DNA of 64,000 nucleotides from Humulus lupulus. Lineage: Eukaryota > Streptophyta > Magnoliopsida > Rosales > Cannabaceae. The notes beneath the pieces were generated by a model, which searched no databases, had not been told where the DNA came from, and was given only the letters and a program-made list of their open reading frames with translations. Positions 33,235 through 46,500 of the stretch are shown here, one piece after another; positions within the stretch are counted from its first letter, which is position 1, and each line of letters starts with the position of its first letter. The translations under genes and the position numbers were made by a program. The stretch lies in assembly GCF_963169125.1 (NCBI RefSeq), contig NC_084798.1:101325970-101389969 (forward strand), in the 5' to 3' direction.

Positions 33235-34385
33235 TAAGCAGAATCAAAAGACTGAGTTTGAAAGTGCAGACTTCCCAAAGGTCGGGCCACATGTACACTT
33301 TTGCAAGTAAACTCCAACTCTCATTGCATCAGCTTTTCCTTGCCCTTACCTACAACATAAGCAACTAGGTAGGCGAGAATGCTTAATAAGTCAATTTAGC
33401 AACATACAGTAGAAACATACAATAGAAACAATTACATATTCATTGTCCTCTCAATACATATCCTACCACACTTAAGGTTCCTGATAAATCCGAGCCCTAA
33501 CCAAATAATTTCAAAAACGCCTAAGCGTTCTAGCAGCATCGCCTTGCCTTTAACAGATGTTAGATACAAAATTCTCCAAATAATCCAGACTAAAGCAGAA
33601 GCAGGAAATACTGTCTAATAACAGAACTAACCCCAAAAGCCAATTCAGGAGTTGCCAAGTATCCTTGAGAATCACAACTCAAATCACAGTGGAGACTTAA
33701 GTCTCAACACTGATATCTAGTTCAGAAATCCCTCTCGAGGGTAACCATCAGTTACCTAGGATATTTATACTAGTTTCAAACAAAGAACTGTGGTTGGTGA
33801 ATCCATACTGGCTCATGGAGACCTCTAGGTTTACCTGGCTACTTACCTCCTGGACAAATGCAACGATAACTAACTGGACTAATAAAACAAGTATTACAAT
33901 GGAGCATAAGCACCCATAGGATCGTTCACACTCCTATGTTACCAAGCTACTTACCTCAAGGTTTCGGGCATAACTCGGACAACCAATATACAACATCTCA
34001 TGTGGAGTGTAAGCACTCCTAGAGACTATCTCCCAATGATCCATCTCTCTCTCTCTCTCTAACTAACATATAAGACCTACTTCTAGCAACTAATACACTA
34101 GTTAACTCATGTTGTAGACACATAAATCATAACTGACTTACCAGTTATCCTTAGTTGTGTAAAAAAAAAACCTTCCCTCGGGAAATCCCACTTTGTTAGC
34201 CAACACTGTATACGATGTACTCAGATTAATCATGTAGTGTGCTAAAACAAATTTTATAATTACCAATGTAGATCTATAACTCTTTTAGCTAAATACTTAG
34301 AAAAACTCACATTTTTTCTAAGTATGAACTTTATAAATTTTAAGTTACGAGTAGCTTAGTTTGAAAAAATCGTATTTGGAAAACT
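33235..34385 (-). mobile_element. LTR-c, piece 2 of 3
   Basis: It contains 'ggtcgggccacatgtacact' and 'ccttgcccttacctacaacataagcaactagg', which recur in LTR-d at 59916-60000. A (CT) microsatellite lies at about 34050-34065. It is interrupted at 34386 by copia 1. Confidence 0.7.
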
Positions 34386-34390
34386 ATAGG

Positions 34391-35467
34391 TGTTATATTA
34401 TTTTATTTTATAATATAATGTTTTAGATTAAATAAATGTGACAAAGAGTGTCACATGTTGTAACATATAAAAGAGAGTTACAATATTTAGATACATGTGA
34501 ATATCCAAATATGTAACATATTTGGTGTTACAAATTCAGTTACAAATTTGTAACTTCCAAATATTTCCCATTATTGTGTAGATTTGTAGTTACACAATTT
34601 TTAGTTGAATTTCTTAAAGTCATAAGTGAAATGGCTGTTAGAGATATGATTTTAACCCCAATAATGTGTTTGGGGGTTACAAAATCAATTGGGAGTAGAT
34701 TGGAAATGTTTGGAAAAACAACACAATTTTGGGTGCTGAAATTGGCCAGTGGTCGCGGCCAGGAGTGTTGGTGGCCGCGACCTAGGGAACAAAGACCAAT
34801 GGCCGCAACCACTGATACTCCTAGCCGCGACATGAGTGGCTGGCTGACCAAATTTTCAGTTTTTTCCAACTTTTTTTAATAGCTCGAAAAACACAAATAA
34901 CTCCTAAATCTCCTTTTTCATTCTATAAAAATCCATTTAATCATTGGTAACAACCATGGGGGTTGGTGGAATTTGAAATTCAAAGGGTGGCTCTAAACTC
35001 TATAAATAGGATCCTATTGCTCACTTGTTAGACACAATTTTTCTATCCATTAGAGCACTTGCCTAGAAAAAACCTAGAGACTTGATAATTCCAAACCTCG
35101 TTCAAGTTGGTGATCCCCAACATGCTTCACTTTGGTTGTGCGAGTGAGAGTTTCTTGTTTTTTGTTCTTAATCTTACATTTTCGACTATTGCTTTTCTTC
35201 TTATTCCTCTTGTCTTATTTACTATTATTTCTTGTTTAAGAGTTGTAATCTTTCATTTCTTTTGTTACAAACACTTTTACTTTATTTGTACCTTTTTGTT
35301 TAGAGTTGTATTTCTCCATTCTCTTCTAATTCTTCTCTTATTTATTTGTATTTTTCAGTCATAGAGTTGCAACATTGTTTTAATTAATCTTGTTTATTTG
35401 TATTATTTTGTCTATAGTTGTAATAATTCTTACCATTTCAATTGAAATAACATATATTTTCCTAACA
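34391..35467 (+). repeat. Copia 1 5' LTR
   Basis: It starts tgttatattatt and ends cctaaca, and aligns with 56770-57877 over its length. It contains a GC-rich palindromic islet at about 34750-34840, with 9-base arms GTCGCGGCC and GGCCGCGAC. Only 28 bases separate its end from the gag ATG. Confidence 0.87.
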
Positions 35468-35495
35468 TTCAAAGCTTGCCCCTTTGTTTGTTTCA

Positions 35496-36232
35496 ATGGA
35501 AGGCGAGACTATCAAGATCATGAATCAAGACCTAGTGAGGTTGGATAGGTTTGATGGATCCAATTTCACTAGATGGCATGACAAGGTGAGATTTCTCTTG
35601 ACCACTCTCAAGATCGCTTACATCCTAGAGTCCACCCTTGAACCTCTCCCAACACCATCCGACAAGGACACTCCCGAGGTAGTGGAGAAAAGAAGGAAGA
35701 GGGAGGAGGACAATCTCCTTTGTAGGGGTCATATCCTCAACGCCCTTTCTGATAGGCTCTATGACCTCTACACCGAGACCATGTCGGCAAAGGAGATATG
35801 GGATGCACTTGAGACAAAATTCAAGGTGGAAGAGGAAGGTACCAAAAAGTTTTTGATTTCTCAATATATAGATTTAAGTTTTTTTGGCGATAAACATATT
35901 CTTCCTCAAATACATGAATTGCAAATAATTATTAACAAGTTGAAAGTTTTGAAGATTGAGCTTCTCGAGGCCTTCAAGTTGGTGCTATAGTGGCAAAATT
36001 ACCACCAACTTGGAGGAGCTATAGGAAAAGAATCCTTCATAAAAATGAGGATTATTCTTTGGAGGAAATCCAAAAGCATATTCGAATCGAGGAGGAATCG
36101 ATATGTAGAGATAAACTTGTGGAGGAGTCTAATGGAGAAACTTCCAAAGCAAATGCGATGTCACAACCAAAACATCCCATAAACAAAGGGAAAGGCAAGA
36201 AGGGTAATGAGACATCCTTGGGTACAAGAACC
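35496..36232 (+). pseudogene. Copia 1 gag (frameshifted, interrupted)
   Basis: MEGETIKIMNQDLVRLDRF begins at 35496. The UBN2-type core follows: SNFTRWHDKVRFLLT, ILNALSDRLYDLY, KEIWDALETKFK. The frame ends at 35990; it continues one base over as AKLPPTWRSYRKRILHKNEDYSLEEIQKHIRIEEES, so a single-base frameshift lies near 35970. Copia 2 interrupts the gene at 36232, and the zinc-knuckle half is at 47393. Confidence 0.88.
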
Positions 36233-38195
36233 TGTTGAGAATTGTGCCCTGAAAGCATATATAGTAGACATTGTTTTAAGAAATAAATAAATAACTTGAA
36301 TTTGTTATGAATATATTTTATGGACTATATTATTCTATGATAATATTAAGTAAATATGAGATAAATCCCTAAGTTCATATATGTGATCTCAACCACGTAT
36401 TGGTACGGGAGGATTGTGTTTGAGAAAAATGAACTTGAATAGTTCGCAGTAAAATACAATTATGGAATCTTTAGATTAATTACTGCAAGTACGGTCCACT
36501 AGTATTATGAATACATGTGATCTAGATCTAAATTATAGTGTAGTAGGACACTTTAGTAGAGGTCCTTTATATATTAGAGAATATATAGAATTGGACCAGA
36601 TATGTTTATTAATACTTAATTAAATACCGTTTCGAAGTATTAATTAAATATATCAACTGATGATCATATACAAATAGATCTTAATCCTGAAGTTACTATG
36701 AACTCTTGTTTATGTTATATGAGTTCTTTGATTCACTCATTAGGGTTTGTCAGAATGATCAGGCTAGAAACATTTGTTTTGAGAACTCATTAATGTAAAT
36801 GGTTGCGGACATAGTATACATATAAGGAATCTATACCTTCTCGTAAGAGATTGAATAATGGTTTTCTTAAGGGTTGACTTTTGGGACTGAAAGGTTATTG
36901 AGCTTAAATTCATAATTTAGTTATGAATTAACCTTCACTAGTAAAGTTAATGGTACTTAAGGAAACAAGATGTAATAGAATGGGTAAAATGGTAATTTTA
37001 TTCCTGATTAATTATGAACCATTATTAGAGGGTTAATTTGTATGTAATGATTATATCAATAGACGCTTTATTGTTATAAAGTACTCATTAAATGAGATGT
37101 CTATAATTACAAGAGTGTAGTCTCTTATTTATAGTGGAGTAATCATGAGATTAATAAATTAAGATTATTTAATTAAAGAGTATAATTAATAATCATAAAT
37201 TTATTGCAGCTTGGAATTATAGGTCAATAGGTCCCCAGAGCGGCTTTATCAACACTATTCAAGGCAAGAGTTGATATAAAGGGTAAAATGGTAAAAAGAC
37301 ATATTTAATTATCAGGTTGTTGGATTTTATCTGATAAGGTAGTTTGAATAAATAATTGTGAAAAAAAAATCTTGAACCCTATTTTGTAGGAAGCTACATG
37401 CACCAAGCAGTCCCAGGGACTCACTTGGGCATGTAGCACATAAAAAAAATCAAGATTGGATTTTTTTCACTTCTATTTCCTTAATTAATTAATTAATGGA
37501 TAAGTCAAAAGTTAGTTTTGATGTTTACATTATTAAAATAATTAAATAATAGTTGAGAAAATAAATATCCCTATTTTATAGGGTACTACACGACACACAC
37601 AGTCCATAGACTGTGTGTGGCGTGCAGCTATGAAAATCAGGGATGGATTTTTCACTTTTATTTAATTAATTAATAAAAAATTCAAAAAGTTAGTTTTGAT
37701 ATTTTCATTAATAAGATAATTAATTAATTAAAAGATAAATTGTAATTGGTTACATATTTTTTTTTTAAATTTAAATATTTTCTATATAAGTTAGACTTAT
37801 CATAAAATAACTAGATACTGAATTTATTCGCTCTAAGAAAAGAATGATACTTTCGATCTCTCCCTGAAAAAGATACATAACCAATCTCAGGCATATTCTC
37901 TTGATCTCATGTGTTGAGTACATCAAGTTGAATCAGAAATATACCATTATTTATTTTCTAAGTGCCCACACACTTATTGAGTTGTAGAGAATGTTGTGGA
38001 AGATCTTGGTGTGAGTACCTGGGAGCAGCTTGGATAGGAAAATCGTTTATTTTACGAAAAGATAGCAAGGATACCTGATAGGCATCAAGAGGTATGTTCT
38101 TTATTCATTTATTTTAAATATGTTACAAAAAATTTGTTGCACACTAGACCAACCCATCACTATTCTGATGCGTATTAGGAAACTCGTTCCTAATA
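36233..38195 (+). repeat. Copia 2 5' LTR, 1,963 bp
   Basis: It matches the 3' LTR throughout, except that it lacks about 370 bases found at 46086-46456 and lacks the solo LTR at 44445-45928. It ends cctaata, two bases before the primer site. Confidence 0.9.
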
Positions 38196-38197
38196 AT

Positions 38198-38209
38198 TGG
38201 TATCAGAAC
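38198..38209 (+). other. Primer binding site of copia 2
   Basis: TGGTATCAGAAC, one base from the initiator tRNA-Met complement. Confidence 0.9.
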
Positions 38210-39957
38210 GATCATTAATCTCTGCATATATTAATTACTGTGTGGGCTTAATATGCATTCTTATGTTATCGTAATATGTGTGAATGGATGGATGTATGAA
38301 TGTTTAAAGTTTATTCTTAAGGGTCGTTAATTATATGGTGCTTTGGGTTTAGGAATTGTTCTTAAATTTTTAGATGAAAAATATAAGTCATTTTGGTGCA
38401 TAGGAATTTTTTGTAATTTAATTTTCTGCATTAAATTATTTGAAAGAATTATGTAAGGCCCGAGCCCCAGGTTCTGTGCCCCGATGCCCGAGCCCCTATG
38501 CCTACCTCTTGCACGCGCCCCTGCGCCTGCATCAGCGCGCCTTCCAACCGCACCTCCCCATGCCGAGCCACCTTGTGCGACCGATCCTAGGCTTTCTAAA
38601 CCATAGGGCTTGCATATTTGTTATCTATTTAAATTATGAGCCTAATTAATTTTAGCCCATAATTAAAATTGTTTTGTTTTGAATTAATTGTTTGAGCCCA
38701 AATTCAAAAGTGGGCCTAATAACTTGTTGGGCATTAAAGCACAAGTAAATTATTCTTAAAATTTGTTTAAGATAATTAAAAGTTATTATAATTCAAAATT
38801 AAATGGATAAATGGCTTAAAGGATCAAGACTACTTGTGAAGGCCTAAAGCCGAAGATAGAGATCTCTTTAGGTTTTATTTAGTTTCTTACATTTTTGTGT
38901 ATAATTTTGCAAGTGTTGTAATTTTTCTGAAAATACCCAAGACACCCGGCCCACATTTATTTATTTAAATGTTTGAATGTGATTAAATTGTTTAATACTT
39001 TATCATGCATTTTTGACATGCCATGCATATTACACACACAGTATTTAAAATTAGCATGCATCTCATATGAGTAGAAACATGCCTTTTGATTGTCCTTTGT
39101 GATTATATGCTTTATGTGATGGACCAAATAATAATAAATCTAGTTTTAACTAGTTCAAGAGTGGAAATAGATTTTAAAAGTTTTTTAATTTCTAGTATTT
39201 AATAAAGTTGTTTTATTAAATAATAACTGATATTCCTAGTAATTAAAATTAAAATTAGGGCATATTCTATAATTTTAATTTTGCTTAATTGGATTAGTAA
39301 TTATTAGAATATTATTTGATAAAAATAGATCATTTTATTTTTACAAACTAATTAAATAACATAGGATGTTTTGAGAAAACACGTATTTTAAAATAGTGAG
39401 TGGGAGAGGGAGTTATGACAATAAGTCCCATGGTCTCCATTATTAGTTAGCACCGAGGTAACATGGAGAGAGCCTCGCGACACCATTGCTTGTGTCCCCT
39501 AAGGAAGGCTTCTGACTGTGATATTCTCAAGGCAAACTTCTTTTTTAAGAATAGGATTTAATGATGTATTTCAAGTTTGACTGACCCCAAGGCACACTCT
39601 TGAGTTATGTCATTGATCTAAAATAATGGGTTACACTGACAAGGTACATTAGGCTTTCGAGCAGACTAGTGTATTCTTGACCAAACAAGCGGTTGTTTAT
39701 AAGTTAAAAGAGAAATGTTGATTTAAGTTTTCACTTATAAATTTGAGAACTTGTCTCAAAATTAATTTGGAATTAGTCTGACCTACCCTAAGGCTAGTCC
39801 ATTACTGTTCAAATTAATTAATCGTGGAATTAGTAATTATTTTTTATGTGTGTTCATTAATTGTTGCATTCATGCGTCACGTTTACTATTCTGAAAATTA
39901 CTGATATTTATTATATGCATAAATTCATTTTTGTTTATTTATTTATTCCCAGCAAAG
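38210..39957 (+). other. Long 5' leader of copia 2
   Basis: There is no supported gene in 1.75 kb. A GC-rich islet lies at 38450-38600 in otherwise AT-rich DNA. The end, 'ttatttattcccag' at 39940-39953, looks like a 3' splice site immediately before the gag ATG, suggesting a spliced leader. Copia B has the same arrangement. Confidence 0.6.
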
Positions 39958-40296
39958 ATGTCTATTGGCGAATTACACACCGATGCTTTTTCTCAAATCT
40001 TTGGTTTTGAACCTGAAAACATGCAACATTGGTTTCGAGGCATTTTGATAATTTTTTCTTATAAGAAGTTGATGTCAACTACCTATAACAAACCTTCAAC
40101 AGAACCACCTTTGGCTACTAGCTATGAAGCAGAAGAAAAATATGTGAATTGGATAAAATCCGATCAGTTGGCACGTTATTGCATGCTTTCAACCATATCT
40201 GACAAAACAAAGGAAAAATATATACACTACGACTCAGCACATAAGATGTGGCAAGCAATGACAAAGGAAGTCTTTCCTAAGTGTAATTGTTTGTAA
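39958..40296 (+). pseudogene. Copia 2 gag, N-terminal part only
   Basis: ATG at 39958 opens MSIGELHTDAFSQIFGFEPE. The later part, NWIKSDQLARYCMLSTISD then YDSAHKMWQAMTKEVF, fits the helical copia gag core. Translation ends at 40296, well short of a zinc knuckle. The usual second half of gag and the protease are absent. Confidence 0.7.
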
Positions 40297-40307
40297 CAAA
40301 CGAAAAG

Positions 40308-40497
40308 GTAAATGAGATTTACATATATTTTTTCAACTTTGAATAGTAGATTCAAATACTATGAATAGCATATTCAAATTTTTGGATAGTAGATTTAAAA
40401 ATATATGCCACTAATCTATTTTTCTTTGTTTTTCCTTTTGCAGAATCAGAACCCTGAAAATGAGGAAGAGACTGATGAGGATTTTGATAGCAAGTAA
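40308..40497 (+). other. Exon-intron-like cassette of unknown origin inside copia 2
   Basis: AAG/GTAAATG at 40308 and a pyrimidine run ending TTTTGCAG at 40443 look like a 136-bp intron. The following 17 codons (40444-40497) encode a strongly acidic tail, NQNPENEEETDEDFDSK, then a stop. Copia polyproteins have nothing comparable here. It may be a captured host gene fragment; this is inference. Confidence 0.4.
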
Positions 40498-40860
40498 AGC
40501 TTGAGGAGTTGGAGAGTAGTTTTATTTAGAAATTTTATTGTTAGTTGAACAATTTAAATTTTTTTTATTTTGTTTTAGAAATTCTAGATTTCTTTGAACA
40601 AAGAAAACTATAATCTAGAAATTTAGTTTATTATTAGTAATTTTGATTATTAATGTTTGGAAACTTATTTCTATTTTTGCATGACATTTATTTTTTTATA
40701 TTAATAAAGTAGTTATACTTTAAAGAAATTATCTATTTACTTGTTATGCAAATGCTTTGGGATAAACAAATTTACATACTTATAATGAATGACAAAATAT
40801 TTACTTAATTTTGAAATATTTAAAATAACTAATCCTAGATCTATTAAATGACAAAAGATT
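40498..40860. other. AT-rich non-coding stretch in copia 2
   Basis: There is no gene. It lies between the acidic exon-like piece and integrase and resembles a 3' untranslated region in base composition. It replaces gag end and protease. Confidence 0.5.
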
Positions 40861-42099
40861 GATTATGATAGTGAAACATATATGTGGCACTTGAGATTGG
40901 GCCATATTGGTCTAGATAGAATTAATAGGCTTGTAAAGGATGGTCATTTAAGAGACTTATCTATTGGATCTCTCCCTGTTTGTGAGTCCTGTCTAGAAGA
41001 CAAGATGACCAAGAGACCTTTCTCAGCTAAAGGTTCAAGAGCTACAGAACAACTTTAGCTGGTACATACGGATGTTTGTGGTCCACTTAATGTACAAGTA
41101 AGAGGAGGTTATGAATACTTTGTCACTTTTGTTGACGATTATTCAAGATATGGTTACCTATACTTAATGCAAAGAAAATCTGAAACTTTTGGAAAGTTCA
41201 AAGAATTTAAAGCAGATGTTGAAAAACAATTAGGTAAATCACTGAAAGTTCTTCGATCTGATCGAGGATGAGAGTACTTGGATTTTGAATTTGAGGACCA
41301 TCTGTGTGAGCATGGTATTCAATCCCAACTCACTGCACCTAGAATGCCACAACAAAATGGTGTTTCAAAAAGACAGAATAGAACGTTACTAGATATGGTT
41401 AGATCAATGATGAGCTTCTCATCATTACCACTGTCATTCTGGGGCTAAGCGATTTAATGTGCTCTATACATATTGAATTTTGTTCCATCCAAGTCTATCC
41501 AGAAGACACCCATGGAATTATGGAATGCTTGTAAACCTAGTTTACACCATTTTCGCATTTGGGGGTGTCCTGCACACGTGCCTAAAGGAAAGACCGGGAA
41601 GTTGGAATCACGCTCTAAAGTGTGCATGTTTGTGGGCTATTTTAAAGAGACTAGAGGTGGAATTTTCTACATTCCAAAAGAAAATAAAACATTTGTAGCG
41701 ACAAATGCAACTTTTCTTGAACATAACTATATTAATAACCATAAACCTCGTAGTAAAGTTGTACTGGAGGAGATGGTCTCGAATGAAGTTGCAAAGTCAC
41801 CAGCAACAACCAATGAAAAACAGCAAGAGGAAATTGCTAGTTCTAGTCAGAATAGTAGAGAGCCTCGTTGTAGTGGGAGGGTTAGTAAGCAACCCATACG
41901 TTATGAACACGAAGTTCAAATGCTTGTGTCTGACACAAACAAAGACGATCCATTGACAATTAAAGATGCAATGAATGATTTGGGCAAGGAGGACAAATGG
42001 CAAGACGCCATGAACCGGGAAATGGAATCGATGTATTCCAATCCCGTCTGGGTTCTTGAAGATCTACCTGAGAATATCAAACCCATTAGTTGCAAGTAG
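40861..42099 (+). pseudogene. Copia 2 integrase
   Basis: WHLRLGHIGLDRINRL and CESCLEDKMTKRPF form the zinc region. HTDVCGPLNVQ carries Asp 1 and LRSDRG, followed by a stop, carries Asp 2. The catalytic Glu motif reads GVSKRQNRTLLD, where copia A has GVAERQNRTLLE, so Glu has become Lys. Stops lie near 41056, 41269 and 41446. The last part, 41473-42099, is open and includes CMFVGYFKETRGGIFY and the linker to RT. Confidence 0.9.
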
Positions 42100-42660
42100 A
42101 TATTCAAGAAGAAAATAGGAGCGGATGGGAAAGTAGAGACTTTCAAAGCAAGGCTTGTAGCCAAAGGCTACACACAGAAAGAAGGGGTTGATTATGAAGA
42201 AACTTTTTCTCCTATAGCCATGCTAAAATCCATTCGTATACTCTTATCCATTGCTGCGTGCATGGAATATGAGATTTGCCAAATGGATGTCAAAATAACT
42301 TTTCTGAATGGCTACCTTGAAAAAACCATTCACATGTCTCAACTAGAAGGGTTCGAAGTAAAGGGTCAAGAGAAAAAGTTTGGAAGCTTCTTAGGTCCAT
42401 CTATGGACTCAAACAAGCTTCTAGATCTTGGAATCTTAGATTTGATGACAATTAAAACGTTTGGTTTTGAACAAAACGTTGACAAACCACGTGTCTATAA
42501 ACAAATCAAAGATGGTGTAGTGGTATTCCTCATTCTTTACGTTGATGATATATTATTGATTGGCAATGACGTAACATCATTACTAAAGGTAAAGAACTAG
42601 TTAACTGAACAATTCCAAATGAAAGATTTGGGAGAAGCCAAGTATGTTCTGGGTGTTCAA
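42100..42660 (+). pseudogene. Copia 2 reverse transcriptase
   Basis: The same frame as integrase continues after one stop: [45 protein letters not shown] and [12 protein letters not shown] with the catalytic Asp pair. Part of the palm is scrambled around 42380-42440. A TAG at 42598-42600 follows. Confidence 0.88.
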
Positions 42661-43506
42661 ATTCTTAAAGATTTGGCACTGTCTTAAGAAACTTATATTG
42701 ATAAGGTGATAGAACGCTTTAATATGCAAAACTCCAAAATGGGTGATATGCCAACCCGTTCTGGAGTAGTCCTTCCCAAGGAGCAGTGTCCCAAAACATC
42801 TTAGGAAGAGGAAGATATGAGACAGTATCCCTATGCCTCACTGGTAGGCAGTCTAATGTACGCCATGTCGTGTACAAGACCTAACATTTGTTAAGCAGTA
42901 GGGATAGTCCATCGTTATCAATCCAATCCTGGATTGAGTCATCGGATTGCGGTGAAGGATATTCTCAAGTATCTTAGAAATACTAGAGATTATATGCTTG
43001 TATATTTAAGTGGAGACCTGCCCCACTGGTTACACTAATTCTGGTTTTTTATCAGACAGAGATAGTCGGAAATCGACTTCTGGGTCAGTGTTTACTCTTG
43101 GAGGAGGAGTAGTAGTCTGGTGAAGTATTAAACAAACCAGCATTGTAGACTCCACCATGGAAGTCGAGTATATAGCAACTTGTGAAGCAGCTAAGGAGGT
43201 TGTGTGGCTCAAGAAGTTTTATTCTGATCTGGAAGTAGTGCCAGATGTGGATAAGCCACTAGTCCTATACTGTGACAACAGTGGGGCAGTAGCTAACTGA
43301 AAGGAACCACTGAGTCACAAGAGGGGAAAGAACATCGAGAGGAAGTATCACTTGATCAGAGAGATAGATCATCGAGGAGATGTTGCAGTTATGAAGATAG
43401 CTTTAGAGAATAATCTTGCAGATCCTTTCACAAAGACTTTATCCATGAAATCTTTTAAGGAGCATGTAAGAAACATGGGAATGAGAGAGATGCCTCATTT
43501 GCTTTA
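42661..43506 (+). pseudogene. Copia 2 RT end and RNase H
   Basis: SLVGSLMYAMSCTRPNIC and KDILKYLRNTRDYMLVY precede RNase H; FTLGGGVVVW, STMEVEYIATCEAAKE, LYCDNSGAVAN and NLADPFTK follow in a second frame after a frameshift near 43026. Several stops are present. It ends at TAG 43504-43506, 15 bases before the 3' LTR. Confidence 0.87.
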
Positions 43507-43521
43507 GGGCAAGTGAGAGAT
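43507..43521 (+). other. Polypurine tract of copia 2
   Basis: ggcaagtgagagat lies directly before the 3' LTR start. Confidence 0.7.
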
Positions 43522-46500
43522 TGTTGGGAATTGTGCCCTGAAAGCATATGTAGTAGACATTGTTTTAAGAAATAAATAAATAAATTGAATTTGTTATGCA
43601 TATATTTTATGGACTATATTATTCTACGATAATATTATGTAAATATCAGAACAATTCCTAAGTTCATATATGTGATCTCAACCACGTATTGGAACGGGAG
43701 CATTGTGTTTGAGATAAATGAACTTGAATATTTCGCAGTAAAATAAAGTTATGGAATTGTTATATTAATTACTGCAAGTATGGTCTACTAGTATTATGAA
43801 TACATGTGATCTAGATCCAGATTACTAGTGTAGTAGGACACCTTAGTGGAGGTACTTTATATATTAGAGAATATATAGAACTGGACCAGATATGTTTATT
43901 AATACTTAGTTAAATACCATTTCGAAGTATTAATTAAATATATCAACTGATGATCATATATAAATAGATCTTAATTCTGAAGTTACTATGAACTCCTGTT
44001 TATGTTATATGAGTTATTTTATTCACTCGTTAAGGTTTGTAAGAATGACTAGGCTAGAAACTTTTGTTTTGGGAACTCATTAATGTAAATGGCTAGGGAG
44101 ATAGTATACATATAAGGAATCTATACTTTCTCTTGATAGATTGAATAATGGTTCTCTTAAGGGTTGACTTTTGGGATTGAAAGGTTATTGAGCTCAAATT
44201 CATATTTTTGTTATGAATTAACCTTCACTAGTAAAGTCAATGGTACTTAAGGAAACAAGATATAATTGAAATGGTAAAACAGTAATTTTATTCCCAGTTA
44301 ATTATGAAACATTATTAGAGGGTTAGTTTGTATGTAATGATTATATCAATGGATGCTTTATTGTTATAAAGTACTCAATAAATGAGATGTCTATAATTAC
44401 AAAAGTGCAGTCTCATATTTATAGTGGAGTAACATGAGATTAATCGTAACGCCCTGGTTACTCCAAGACCATTATTGTGAACTTTAAATCGTGCTTAACT
44501 CGCTAAACGAGTCATTTGGTTATAAACGTGCATCTAGGAGTCATTAATAGGCTATGGTGAAAATCTCGATCAAAAGGAAATGATATATTTTATTTAAAAC
44601 ATAAAAATGTACATGGGCCCATAAAAGCATTTACATGTTATTTACAATCCAAAATGGTCATTACAGTGCAAAAATCACAACCCGCCGACCTAAGCGACAA
44701 AATATAGGTTAACCCCTAGTTCCTCTGAGAAACACCTTGGCTTTGGTGGTCAAGCGGCCACATATGGAATCCCATCAATAAAATAAATCATAAAAAAGTT
44801 TATAATCTAAAACCTCGCTCCCGGGACCAATCCCATGCTCTCGGGACTTCCAATCCACCCAAACGGGGTAGTGGAACAATCCCCCGAGCCCCCAAAGTCA
44901 CCCCGAGCCCTAAAAATAGGTCTTGTTGAAAATGACCTAGCATTGGGGCACTTCCCCAAGTTAGTGAGAACCCCATTCTCTCCTCTGCCTAGCATTGGAG
45001 CGCCAGAAGTGGTGCTGAGGCGCCACTGATACACCAGAAAAATTCTGGTCTTCTCCCCTGCGATTTCCCCTAAAAGCCAAGCTTCAAAATCAACTCCAAA
45101 CATCATCCAAAACTTCATCCACACCTCAACCTCATCAAAATCCAAGGAAACTCTCTCAAAAACCTCATTGAATTCCCAACTATCCAATCCAAAATCTCAG
45201 CTGAAAACTAATAGAAAAACAGAGCGAAACCAGTGTTTCATGGCTGAAAACCTTAACTCAAACTTGAATTGAGTCCTCTTCAATGGTTGAACTAAGGTTC
45301 TGAGCTTCAAACCTTGATCTCCTAGCTTGAATCCTCAAATAGAGTTTCAAAAATTCAAAGGGAGAAGAAGGAGGATGATGATCGTGAAAGAGAAAGAGAG
45401 TCTCTGTTTTCAGTTCCCTAAAGCTTCTACAAACAACCTAATTTGAATATATCCTAAGGTCAAACGACCAAAATGCCCCTAGGTCATATTTATTTCCTTA
45501 ACAGCCACCAAGGGAAAAATTGTCAATTCTCCTCTAATCCCGTTAATCCAGTATTCTCAAATACTAATAAATCATATCCCATTACCCTTCAATTCCTGGT
45601 AAATTAACCCCGTTATGACCAAACTGTTAACTTGTATTCAAAGATCGTCACATGCCGAATAGCTCGAAAAAATCCACATTATAATATGGCCTCATCATAA
45701 ATTACCAACATGCATGATAATATACAAATATGCCCTCAACAGGCCCAATTACCAAAATACCCTTATAATGAAAAGTGGACCCACATGCATGCATTTATCA
45801 TCATATAATAATATAATTCACATAATCATGCATATAATAATTTAATGGCATAATAAATCAATTATGCCCCCCCCCCCCGACCTTCTAATCCAACCATTAA
45901 ACCTCATTAGAGATTTTGGGGCATTACATTAATAAATTAAGATTATTTAATTAAAGAGTTTAATTAATAATCACAAATTTATTGGAGCTTAGAATTATAG
46001 GCCCATAGGTCTCCACATCGGCTCTATCAACACTATTCAAGGCAAGAGTTGATATAAAGGCTAAAATGGTAAAAAGACATATTTAAGAAGAAATTTATTT
46101 TTTGGGCCAAATATGCAATTATGTGATAATAGTGATTAATTCATTAATTACAAAATAGTTGTAATTATCAAAATTAATTAATAATTAATTATTGTATAAT
46201 TTTTGAAATTATATAAATAATTAATTTATTATAATTTTCAAAATTATAAAATAAATATCAAATTTTCGAAATTGATATTTAATTAAAATTTGTTTTAATT
46301 AATTAGTAGAATTAATTAAATATCTTTATTTGAGTGGGAGATAATAATCTGATAAGTTCAAATTGGATTTGAATTTAAAAGATTAATATTTATTCAAATA
46401 ATTAATTATATGTGATAATTAGTTAAAAAGATAATAGATTCAAATTTGAATTAATTATCAGGTTGTTGGATTTTATCTGATACAGTATTTTGAATAAATA

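Noticed and set aside
35107..35364. 85-codon hydrophobic frame
   Set aside because: T-rich LTR sequence of copia 1; the matching frame at 57532-57831 is not conserved in its end.
44807..45187. 126-codon frame on the - strand
   Set aside because: It is inside a solo LTR. A similar stretch at 61240-61503 shares some residues only because the LTR nucleotides are related; frame length and start are not kept.
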